Part shown: in pieces, positions 1 to 5,552 of the stretch | How positions within the stretch are numbered: position 1 is the stretch's first letter | How the letters are laid out: each line of letters begins with the position of its first letter | Assembly (NCBI GenBank): GCA_041581055.1 | Contig: JBFGCT010000220.1 | Location: 1 to 5,552 of the forward strand | Source of the DNA: JBFGCT01 sp041581055 | Lineage (GTDB): Bacteria > Actinomycetota > Acidimicrobiia > Acidimicrobiales > Ilumatobacteraceae | DNA length: 5,552 bases | Direction of reading: 5' to 3' | The notes under the pieces: generated by a model | Databases searched by the model: none | Seen by the model: only the letters and a program-made list of their open reading frames with translations | Told to the model about the DNA's origin: nothing | Translations under genes and position numbers: made by a program

Positions 1-6
1 CCCGAC

Positions 7-51
7 GGGGATGGGGGTGGGGTTGGTGGGGGTGTGGGGGATGGGGGCGGG
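7..51 (-). other. C-rich, G-poor tract downstream of glyA; candidate Rho-utilisation site (G-quadruplex motif on the plus strand)
   Basis: Immediately past the glyA stop, the transcript strand is almost only C and A: over 7-52 I count 34 C, 8 A, 2 U and 2 G. On the plus strand this reads as seven G-runs of 3-5 bases (7-10, 13-17, 19-22, 28-32, 36-40, 43-47, 49-51). GGGGATGGGGG occurs twice, at 7-17 and 37-47. Known: C-rich, G-poor, unstructured RNA is the classic Rho loading signal, and G-runs with short loops can fold into quadruplexes in single-stranded DNA. Inference: this may mark Rho-dependent termination of the rpiB-glyA transcript, with the end point outside the window. No hairpin plus U-run terminator is visible. 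It could instead be simple low-complexity intergenic DNA. Confidence 0.4.
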
Positions 52-54
52 CTG

Positions 55-1308
<1,254 letters not shown>

Positions 1309-1315
1309 GGCGAGA

Positions 1316-1321
1316 TCCTTC
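1316..1321 (-). promoter_or_regulatory. Ribosome binding site of glyA
   Basis: On the minus strand GAAGGA lies 7 nt before the glyA ATG, a good Shine-Dalgarno match at normal spacing. It fixes the start at 1308. It is the only clear ribosome binding site in the window, consistent with glyA being an internal operon gene while the others look leaderless. Confidence 0.75.
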
Positions 1322-1383
1322 GGTCGGCTGGGTGGGCGTGGCGGTCGTGGTGGTGGTGGGCGGGCGGGGTGGCGAGGCGGGGC
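1322..1383 (-). other. C-rich rpiB-glyA spacer with GTG/CAC triplet repeat
   Basis: The transcript strand of this spacer has 41 C, 10 G, 10 A and 1 U in 62 nt. The plus strand holds four GTG triplets in a row (1347-1358) followed by closely spaced G-runs at 1358-1360, 1362-1364, 1366-1369 and 1379-1382. I see no stem-loop terminator and no TANNNT hexamer, so nothing suggests an independent glyA promoter. The C bias resembles a Rho-loading sequence and could let Rho act when rpiB is not translated. That is inference; it may simply be unconstrained spacer. Confidence 0.35.
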
Positions 1384-1830
1384 TCAGAACTCGGACTCGA
1401 GCGCGGTCAGCTGGTCGACGCGTCGGGCGTGGCGACCGCCCTCGAACTCGGTCGCCAGGAACGTCGCGACGACCTCCTCGGCGAGGCCGACGCCGACGAC
1501 GCGGGCGCCGATCGACAGCACGTTGGCGTCGTTGTGCGCGCGGGCCATGCGGGCGGTGTAGAGGCAGTTGCAGAGCGCGGCCCGGACGCCGCGCACCTTG
1601 TTGGCCGCGAGCTGCTCGCCCTGGCCGCTGCCGCCGAGCACGATCCCGAAGTCGGCGCCGCCGTCGCGCACGGTCCGCCCGACGCCGGCGCAGATCGCCG
1701 GGTAGTCGACCGACTCGGTCGAGTACGTGCCCTGGTCGTCGACGTCGTGGCCCTCGGCGATCAGCAGGCCGACGAGGTGTCGCTTGAGGTCGTACCCGGC
1801 GTGGTCGGCGCCGATGGCGATTCGAGTCAT
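1384..1830 (-). CDS. rpiB: Ribose-5-phosphate isomerase B (LacAB/RpiB family)
   Basis: Cytosolic enzyme of the non-oxidative pentose phosphate pathway that interconverts ribose 5-phosphate and ribulose 5-phosphate. The 148-residue product matches the normal family length of about 145-160. Landmarks: GADHAGYDLK at 7-16 (D9, H10 phosphate-sugar binding); the S40-Y43 SVDYP segment; the anion-hole loop GGSGQGEQLAANK at 66-78; and HNDANVLSIGAR at 99-110 (H99, R110). E. coli RpiB uses a catalytic Cys in a CGTG loop. Here that Cys is absent and E72 of GSGxGEQ takes its place, as in the Mycobacterium tuberculosis-type enzymes. The frame stays open further upstream to 2268, but family alignment starts at this MTRIAIGADH ATG, and the extension would run antisense through the neighbouring gene. 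A TACACT hexamer 8 nt upstream and no Shine-Dalgarno suggest a leaderless mRNA. It is the first gene of the rpiB-glyA unit. Confidence 0.95.
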   Translation of the reverse strand: MTRIAIGADHAGYDLKRHLVGLLIAEGHDVDDQGTYSTESVDYPAICAGVGRTVRDGGADFGIVLGGSGQGEQLAANKVRGVRAALCNCLYTARMARAHNDANVLSIGARVVGVGLAEEVVATFLATEFEGGRHARRVDQLTALESEF

Positions 1831-1838
1831 CGACCGCG

Positions 1839-1844
1839 AGTGTA
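1839..1844 (-). promoter_or_regulatory. Putative -10 element of rpiB (leaderless)
   Basis: TACACT on the minus strand fits the TANNNT -10 pattern and is separated from the rpiB ATG by 8 nt, placing transcription start at or next to the A of the start codon. No convincing -35 hexamer is seen 16-18 bp further upstream, which is common in actinobacterial promoters. Confidence 0.5.
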
Positions 1845-1873
1845 GAAGCGGGCGCGACACGACGGCCGGTCCT

Positions 1874-1886
1874 TGACGAAACGTCA
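1874..1886. repeat. Perfect inverted repeat TGACG-AAA-CGTCA, candidate operator
   Basis: Two 5-bp arms, perfectly complementary, flank AAA within the 127-bp divergent region between rpiB and the TLP1 gene. Measured from the proposed rpiB transcription start at 1830, the element covers about -44 to -56, suitable for an activator or repressor dimer. It lies about 58 bp before the plus-strand -10. I see no second copy in the window. A 3-nt loop with 5-bp arms is a poor terminator, and there is no U-run. The binding factor is unknown. Confidence 0.4.
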
Positions 1887-1944
1887 GCGCCGCGGGCCGG
1901 TCGCCGCCGCCCGCCTCGCCTCGCCCACCCCCGACGGCGATCCG

Positions 1945-1950
1945 TATGGT
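1945..1950 (+). promoter_or_regulatory. Putative -10 element of the TLP1 gene (leaderless)
   Basis: TATGGT fits TANNNT and ends exactly 7 nt before the GTG at 1958, the same spacing seen before the S9 peptidase gene at 5330. The upstream ATG at 1946 would lie inside this hexamer, which argues for the GTG as the true start. No clear -35 is visible. Confidence 0.45.
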
Positions 1951-1957
1951 GCTGCCC

Positions 1958-3442
1958 GTGACCCTCGACCCGCGCGCTCCGGTCATCGTGGGCGTCGGCC
2001 AGCACCTCAACCGGGCCGAGGGCCTCGACGACGCGCTCGAGCCGGTCGCGCTGATGGAGCGGGCGGTCCTCGCCGCGGCCGACGACGCACGGCTCGCCGG
2101 ACCCCCCACCGCCGACTCGCTGCGCGTGGTCAACGTCATCGGCTGGCGGTATCGCAACGCGCCGCGGTTCCTCGCCGCGCGGCTCGGGCAGGAACCGCGC
2201 GAGCTGGCGTACACGACCGGCGGCGGCAACAGCCCGCAGTCGCTGGTGAACCGCACGGCGCTCGACATCCTCGCCGGCGACGTCGACGTCGCGATCCTCG
2301 CCGGCGGCGAGGCGTTCCGGACCTACATGCGGGCTCGGCGCGCCGGGGCGACGCTCGACTGGCCGAAGTCCCCCGACGACGACCAGCCGACGATCATCGG
2401 CGACGAGCTCGACATGGTCCACGAGGCCGAACGCGCGCGGACGCTGTGGCTCCCCGTGCAGTTCTACCCGATGTTCGAGACCGCGCTCCGGGCCGCCGCC
2501 GGGCGGTCGGCCGCCGACCATCAGCGGCACCTCGGCCGGCTGTGGTCGGACCTCAGCAAGGTGGCTGTCGACAACCCGCACGCCTGGATTCGGGAGGCGA
2601 AATCGCCCGCGGAGATCACGACGGTCACCGACTCGAACCGGATGATCGGTTACCCGTACCCGAAGCTCATGAACTCGAACAACGACGTCGACATGGGCGC
2701 CGCGCTGATCATGTGCTCGGTCGAGGCGGCCCGCCGGCTGGGCGTCCCCGACGACCGCTGGGTGTTCCCCCACAGCGGGACCGACTGCCACGAGCACAAC
2801 TACGCCTCGAACCGCGACACGTTCGCCCGCACGCCGGCGATCGAGGTCGGCGGCGCCCGCGCCCTCGAGTTGGCCGGCGTCGACATCGACGACGTCGAGC
2901 TGATCGACCTGTACTCGTGCTTCCCGTCCGCCGTCCAACTCGGCGCCCAGTCGCTCGGGATCGACCTCACCCGGCAGTGGTCGCGGACCGGCGGGCTGAC
3001 CTTCGCCGGCGGACCGTGGAACAACTACACGATGCACGCCATCGCCACCGTCGTCGCCGAGCTGCGCGCGCGCCCGGACGCCCACGCCTTCGTCTGGGCC
3101 AACGGGGGGTTCGCGACCAAGCACTCGTTCGGTGTCTACTCGTGCCGACCTCCTGCCCGGCCGTTCGCCCACGACCATCCCCAGGCCGAGATCGACGCCC
3201 TCCCGTTCCGCCCGCTCGCCCCGATGGAGGACGCGGCCGGCCCGGCGACGATCGAGGCCTACACGGTCATGTTCTCCCGCGACGGTGAGCCCGAGCAGGC
3301 GATCGCCGCGTGCCTCGCCCCCGACGGCCGCCGGGCCTGGGGGATGTCGTCCGAGGTCGGGCTCGCGTCGGCGATGTGCGACGGCGAGTGGGTCGGCGCC
3401 GGGGTCACGCTCGACGCCGGCGGAGTGCTCCACGCCGACTGA
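1958..3442 (+). CDS. Thiolase-like protein type 1 (TLP1) lacking thiolase catalytic residues; often annotated acetyl-CoA acetyltransferase
   Basis: 494 residues from the GTG (498 from an alternative ATG at 1946). The N-terminal about 420 residues follow the thiolase fold: it opens with APVIVGVGQ, and later shows AILAGGEAF, YPYPKLMNSNNDVDMG, DLYSCFPSAVQ (from D317), TFAGGPWNN and WANGGFATKHS. The catalytic sites are not conserved. The loop that normally holds the nucleophilic Cys reads GGGNSPQS (N91); the GHP histidine motif reads GGP (G351-P353); the C-terminal CGGG cysteine region reads NGGFATKH (N382-H389). A beta-rich extension from about 425 (IEAYTVMF onwards) to the end fits the extra C-terminal domain of TLP1 proteins. 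Known: the characterised Mycobacterium smegmatis TLP1 is monomeric, has a six-stranded beta-barrel C-terminal domain and shows no thiolase activity. Its function, and so this one, is unknown; acyl-CoA or lipid binding is only a guess. Leaderless start inferred from TATGGT 7 nt upstream. Confidence 0.88.
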   Translation: MTLDPRAPVIVGVGQHLNRAEGLDDALEPVALMERAVLAAADDARLAGPPTADSLRVVNVIGWRYRNAPRFLAARLGQEPRELAYTTGGGNSPQSLVNRTALDILAGDVDVAILAGGEAFRTYMRARRAGATLDWPKSPDDDQPTIIGDELDMVHEAERARTLWLPVQFYPMFETALRAAAGRSAADHQRHLGRLWSDLSKVAVDNPHAWIREAKSPAEITTVTDSNRMIGYPYPKLMNSNNDVDMGAALIMCSVEAARRLGVPDDRWVFPHSGTDCHEHNYASNRDTFARTPAIEVGGARALELAGVDIDDVELIDLYSCFPSAVQLGAQSLGIDLTRQWSRTGGLTFAGGPWNNYTMHAIATVVAELRARPDAHAFVWANGGFATKHSFGVYSCRPPARPFAHDHPQAEIDALPFRPLAPMEDAAGPATIEAYTVMFSRDGEPEQAIAACLAPDGRRAWGMSSEVGLASAMCDGEWVGAGVTLDAGGVLHAD

Positions 3443-3457
3443 CAGCGAGGCCGGCGG

Positions 3458-4285
3458 TCAGATCTCGTCGATGACGTCGTTGCCGCCGAGCGTCCCCTGG
3501 TCGGGGCAGTTCACGGTCAGGTACTGGTCGGTGAGCGGGAACTCGGCGTCGGTGATCAGGCTCGGATCCTGATTGATCGGCGGCAGCGCGTCGCGGAAGG
3601 TGTCGACGGCGGCGTCGAACGCGGACGCGTCGACGCCGTCGGGGACGGCGAAGTCGATGTCCGGCTCGCCGAGGCCGGCCGCGGACAGCGCCGCCAACCA
3701 CGCCAGGCCGAGCTCCGCGAGCGCCTCGTCGGACAGGCCGGCGGCGATCAACTCCGACCGCGCCCGCTCGGCGCGGCGCGACATCGGGCCGGCGAGATCC
3801 ACCACGAACACGGACCGCTCGGACTCGAGCTCGGCGGGAAGGTTGGCGTCGAGCGCCTGGACGGCGGCGACCAGCGCCGGGGACGCGGCGACCTCCAACA
3901 CCGCCGCGTTGTCCGGGTCGGCGCCGAACGAGGTGGCGGCGGCGAGCGCCTGGAACGAGCCGGCGAACTCGCTCCACGACCGGCAGAACGCGTCGCCGCT
4001 GTCGATCCCCGGGACGCCGTCCTCGGGCACCGTGCCGATCGTGGTCGTCGCCGCCTCCGTGGCCGGAACGGAGTCGGGGGCCGCCGTGGTCGTCGTGTCC
4101 GGCTCGGTGATCTCGACCGGCTCGGTGTCGGCCGTCGGCACGCCGGCGCCGTCGGCTCGGTCGGTCGGCGCCGGCGTCGAGGCGCGGCCGGCGTCGCCTC
4201 CTCCGTCGCCGCCGGTGCAGGCGCCGACGGCGAGCACCGCGAGCACCACGCCGGCGGCCAACGTCGATCGTCCCCTGACGCTCAT
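3458..4285 (-). CDS. Putative lipoprotein of unknown function
   Basis: 275 residues from the ATG at 4285; an in-frame ATG at 4300 would add five. A short basic N-terminus (R4, R6) and a hydrophobic stretch at 8-22 lead to a lipobox-like VGAC with C23, predicting export, lipidation and anchoring on the outer face of the membrane. Residues 24-94 form a disordered Gly/Thr/Pro/Asp-rich linker including TTTT and TTT runs. The rest, about 95-275, looks globular, mostly helical and acidic, starting with DAFCRSWSEF. It contains only two cysteines, C101 and C260, which could form a disulfide outside the cell. I recognise no enzymatic motif or named domain. It ends 15 bp from the convergent TLP1 stop and starts 38 bp from the divergent nucleoside hydrolase gene. 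A solute-binding role is not indicated by any motif. The frame is well supported; the function is not. Confidence 0.82.
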   Translation of the reverse strand: MSVRGRSTLAAGVVLAVLAVGACTGGDGGGDAGRASTPAPTDRADGAGVPTADTEPVEITEPDTTTTAAPDSVPATEAATTTIGTVPEDGVPGIDSGDAFCRSWSEFAGSFQALAAATSFGADPDNAAVLEVAASPALVAAVQALDANLPAELESERSVFVVDLAGPMSRRAERARSELIAAGLSDEALAELGLAWLAALSAAGLGEPDIDFAVPDGVDASAFDAAVDTFRDALPPINQDPSLITDAEFPLTDQYLTVNCPDQGTLGGNDVIDEI

Positions 4286-4291
4286 GCGAAC

Positions 4292-4297
4292 AGTGTG
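4292..4297 (-). promoter_or_regulatory. Possible weak -10 element of the lipoprotein gene
   Basis: CACACT on the minus strand lies 6 nt before the ATG at 4285 and differs from the rpiB hexamer TACACT by one base. No Shine-Dalgarno precedes the ATG, so a leaderless transcript is plausible. If the ATG at 4300 were used this hexamer would be inside the gene. The match is weak because the consensus first T is missing. Confidence 0.25.
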
Positions 4298-4306
4298 CAT
4301 CCCCAG

Positions 4307-4325
4307 ATGCCAAGCTCGCTGGCAT
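4307..4325. repeat. Inverted repeat ATGCCA-N7-TGGCAT over the nucleoside hydrolase start, candidate operator
   Basis: Perfect 6-bp arms separated by AGCTCGC. The repeat covers the possible plus-strand -10 (CAAGCT, 4311-4316) and the first two bases of the nucleoside hydrolase ATG, and lies 22-40 bp upstream of the lipoprotein start. A dimeric regulator bound here could control both divergent genes. The arms are short and could occur by chance. Confidence 0.3.
4311..4316 (+). promoter_or_regulatory. Possible weak -10 element of the nucleoside hydrolase gene
   Basis: CAAGCT is one base away from TANNNT and ends 7 nt before the ATG at 4324, the same spacing as the stronger hexamers at 1945 and 5317. 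The 23 bases upstream of the ATG contain no Shine-Dalgarno, so a leaderless start is the simplest reading. Confidence 0.3.
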
Positions 4326-5286
4326 GACCGGCGATCACGACACGGCGGGCGGCGACCGCCCGGCGGTCATCCTCGACTGCGACCCGGGCCACGACGACGC
4401 GATCGCGATCATCGTCGCCGCCCGCCACACGGCGTTGCGCGGCCTCACGACGGTGGCCGGAAACGCGCCGCTCGAGCGCACGACGCACAACGCCCTCGTG
4501 ATGCGCGAGCTGCTCGGCGTGGACGTGCCGGTCCACTCCGGTCGGGCCCGCCCGCTCGTTGCCGAACCCAGGCCGGCCGAGTTCATCCACGGCGAGTCGG
4601 GGCTGGACGGCGCCGACCTGCCATCGCCGACCCAGCCCGCCGACGGGACCGACGCGGTCGAGTTCATCGTCGAGACGTGCCGCGCCGAGGCGGGCATCTG
4701 GATCGTGCCGACCGGACCGCTGACCAACATCGCGCTGGCGCTGCGCCACGCGCCCGACATCGCCGGCCAGATCGCCGGGATCTCCCTGATGGGGGGCGGG
4801 ACGTTCGGAAACCGGTCGGCGACCGCAGAGTTCAACATCTGGGCCGACCCGGAGGCGGCGGCGGTCGTGTTCGCCTACGGCGGGCCGCTGATCATGGCCG
4901 GCCTCGACGTGACCCATCGGTTCCAGGCCACCCCGGAGCGGATCGAGCGCGTCGGCGACCTCCCGGGCCGGCTCGCCGGCGTGCTCTCCGGGCTGCTCAC
5001 GTTCTTCTCGACGATGTACCTGCGGCGCCACGACGGCGGGGCGATCGGCGGCGCGCCGATCCACGACCCGCTCGCCGTGCTCGCCGTCACCCACCCCGCG
5101 CTGTTCGGGATCGAGCGGCGCCACGTCGCGATCGAGACGCTGGGCGAGCACACCAGGGGGATGACCGTGATCGACCAGCGCAGCCTGCTGGAACGGGCGA
5201 CGCCCAACTGCGACGTGCTGGTCGACGTCGACGCCGAGGCGGCGTTCGAGATCGTCGTCGAGGCGATCGCCCACTTCAGCCGTTGA
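4324..5286 (+). CDS. Nucleoside hydrolase (IUNH family, RihA-like)
   Basis: 320 residues, near the family norm of about 310-320. Hydrolyses the N-glycosidic bond of ribonucleosides to free base and ribose, feeding salvage. The fingerprint DCDPGHDDA is at 18-26, with D20, D24 and D25 forming the Ca2+ and ribose site. Other family positions: N47 in AGN, H89 in HGESGLDG, T130-N135 TGPLTN, MGGG at 156-159, E169/N171 in AEFNIWADPEAA, MAGLDVTH, and H247-D248 in HDPLAV, matching the His-Asp pair at the active site. The HGESGLDG block, MAGLDVTH and the GMTV segment resemble E. coli RihA, which prefers pyrimidine nucleosides, so uridine/cytidine is the best substrate guess. Specificity cannot be fixed by reading alone. 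No signal peptide, so cytosolic. Divergent from the lipoprotein gene; the S9 peptidase gene follows after 43 bp but has its own promoter-like hexamer. All expected catalytic residues are present. Confidence 0.93.
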   Translation: MTGDHDTAGGDRPAVILDCDPGHDDAIAIIVAARHTALRGLTTVAGNAPLERTTHNALVMRELLGVDVPVHSGRARPLVAEPRPAEFIHGESGLDGADLPSPTQPADGTDAVEFIVETCRAEAGIWIVPTGPLTNIALALRHAPDIAGQIAGISLMGGGTFGNRSATAEFNIWADPEAAAVVFAYGGPLIMAGLDVTHRFQATPERIERVGDLPGRLAGVLSGLLTFFSTMYLRRHDGGAIGGAPIHDPLAVLAVTHPALFGIERRHVAIETLGEHTRGMTVIDQRSLLERATPNCDVLVDVDAEAAFEIVVEAIAHFSR

Positions 5287-5316
5287 ACGTGTCAGGTCGT
5301 GGTGTGCCGGCCGCCG

Positions 5317-5322
5317 TAGTGT
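5317..5322 (+). promoter_or_regulatory. Putative -10 element of the S9 peptidase gene (leaderless)
   Basis: TAGTGT fits TANNNT and ends exactly 7 nt before the GTG at 5330. There is no ribosome binding site before the GTG. This suggests transcription begins at the start codon, independently of the nucleoside hydrolase gene. Confidence 0.45.
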
Positions 5323-5329
5323 GACGATC

Positions 5330-5552
5330 GTGAGCGACACGTTCCCGCGGCAGCACGCCCGCACGCAGCGGTTCACGCTCGGCGAGCCGCGGAACCTCAC
5401 CGTCTCGCCCGACGGCGAGCGGGTCGTTTTCCTGCGCAGCGGCGGCGGCAGCGACCCGGTCACCTCGCTGTGGGTGCACGACGTCGCCGCCGGGACCGAG
5501 CGCCTCGTCGCCGACCCGCGGGCGCTGCTCGCCGACCCGGGGGGCGACGACG
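5330..5552 (+). CDS. S9 family peptidase (prolyl oligopeptidase/DPP4-like), N-terminal part, runs off the window
   Basis: The frame starts at GTG 5330 and is open to the window end, giving the first 74 residues. It begins SDTFPRQHARTQRFTLG and continues with LTVSPDGERVVFLRS at about 23-37 and LWVHDVAAGTERLVADP at about 47-63. This is the SPDG...V.FLRS then LWV.D...G.E..L pattern of beta-propeller blades at the N-terminus of DPP4-like and acylaminoacyl-peptidase-like S9 enzymes. Known: these are propeller-gated serine hydrolases that cleave short peptides, with a C-terminal alpha/beta-hydrolase domain. The catalytic Ser/Asp/His would lie beyond the window, so activity cannot be judged. No signal peptide is visible, suggesting a cytosolic enzyme. 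The GTG start is supported by the hexamer 7 nt upstream and by the typical N-terminus. The related TolB/WD-type propellers are a less likely alternative. Confidence 0.8.
   Translation, partial: MSDTFPRQHARTQRFTLGEPRNLTVSPDGERVVFLRSGGGSDPVTSLWVHDVAAGTERLVADPRALLADPGGDD

Noticed and set aside
1873..1878. TTGACG as a -35 box for the TLP1 promoter
   Set aside because: It is 66 bp upstream of the TATGGT hexamer, far outside the 16-19 bp spacing needed; it is better explained as part of the inverted repeat.
1831..2268. N-terminal extension of rpiB to an upstream in-frame ATG
   Set aside because: The extension would be antisense to the TLP1 gene, has no homology to RpiB, and the family start MTRIAIGADH coincides with a -10-like hexamer at the right distance.
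2276..2292. Alternating CGACGTCGACGTCG run
   Set aside because: It is ordinary coding sequence for a GDVDV segment in the thiolase fold, not an operator or repeat array.
3419..3436. Hairpin GGCGGAG-TG-CTCCACGCC at the end of the TLP1 gene as a terminator
   Set aside because: The perfect part leaves only a 2-nt loop, the outer arm needs a bulge, no U-run follows and it lies inside the coding sequence.
5283..5288. TTGAAC as a -35 box for the S9 peptidase promoter
   Set aside because: The gap to TAGTGT is 28 bp, too long, and it overlaps the nucleoside hydrolase stop codon.
3573..5324. A 583-codon plus-strand open frame across the lipoprotein and nucleoside hydrolase genes
   Set aside because: It is antisense to the lipoprotein gene and then out of frame with the nucleoside hydrolase, whose catalytic motifs are intact in the other frame.
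4282..5463. A 393-codon minus-strand open frame opposite the nucleoside hydrolase gene
   Set aside because: Arg/Asp/Val-rich shadow of the plus-strand gene with no motif.

Overview
This is a 5.55 kb chromosomal window of very GC-rich DNA (about 70% or more by eye). Codons end in G or C, and start sites look actinobacterial: TANNNT-type -10 hexamers sit 6-8 nt before start codons that lack a Shine-Dalgarno sequence (leaderless transcripts). The gene content (a TLP1-type degenerate thiolase, an Mtb-type RpiB that uses Glu, a TAT/Ala-rich lipoprotein) also fits Actinomycetota. Acidimicrobiia-like organisms are a reasonable guess, but the window alone cannot settle this.

Layout. (a) Positions 1-1830, minus strand: a two-gene unit, rpiB (ribose-5-phosphate isomerase B) followed by glyA (serine hydroxymethyltransferase). 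rpiB appears leaderless behind a TACACT hexamer. glyA lies 75 bp downstream with its own ribosome binding site and no visible promoter. The transcript strand is strikingly C-rich and U-poor in the rpiB-glyA spacer and again just after the glyA stop. (b) Positions 1831-1957: divergent promoter region with a perfect TGACG-AAA-CGTCA inverted repeat. (c) Positions 1958-3442, plus strand: a thiolase-fold protein in which all usual thiolase catalytic residues are missing and which has an extra C-terminal domain (thiolase-like protein type 1, TLP1). (d) Positions 3458-4285, minus strand: a putative lipoprotein of unknown function, convergent with the TLP1 gene across only 15 bp. (e) Positions 4286-4323: a 38-bp divergent region carrying an ATGCCA/TGGCAT inverted repeat. 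(f) Positions 4324-5286, plus strand: an inosine-uridine-type nucleoside hydrolase, closest in motif pattern to RihA-like pyrimidine nucleoside hydrolases. (g) From 5330 to the window end, plus strand: the beginning of an S9-family (prolyl oligopeptidase/DPP4-like) peptidase, leaderless with a GTG start.

How the genes relate. rpiB and glyA are central-metabolism genes (pentose phosphates; one-carbon units and glycine/serine) that probably share a transcript. The nucleoside hydrolase frees ribose from nucleosides, a loose thematic link to RpiB, but it is a separate unit. The other genes show no obvious pathway connection. I see no mobile element, CRISPR array, defence system, tRNA or rRNA. The window is mostly ordinary housekeeping and accessory metabolism; its least understood parts are the catalytically dead thiolase-like protein, the lipoprotein and the two inverted repeats in divergent promoter regions.
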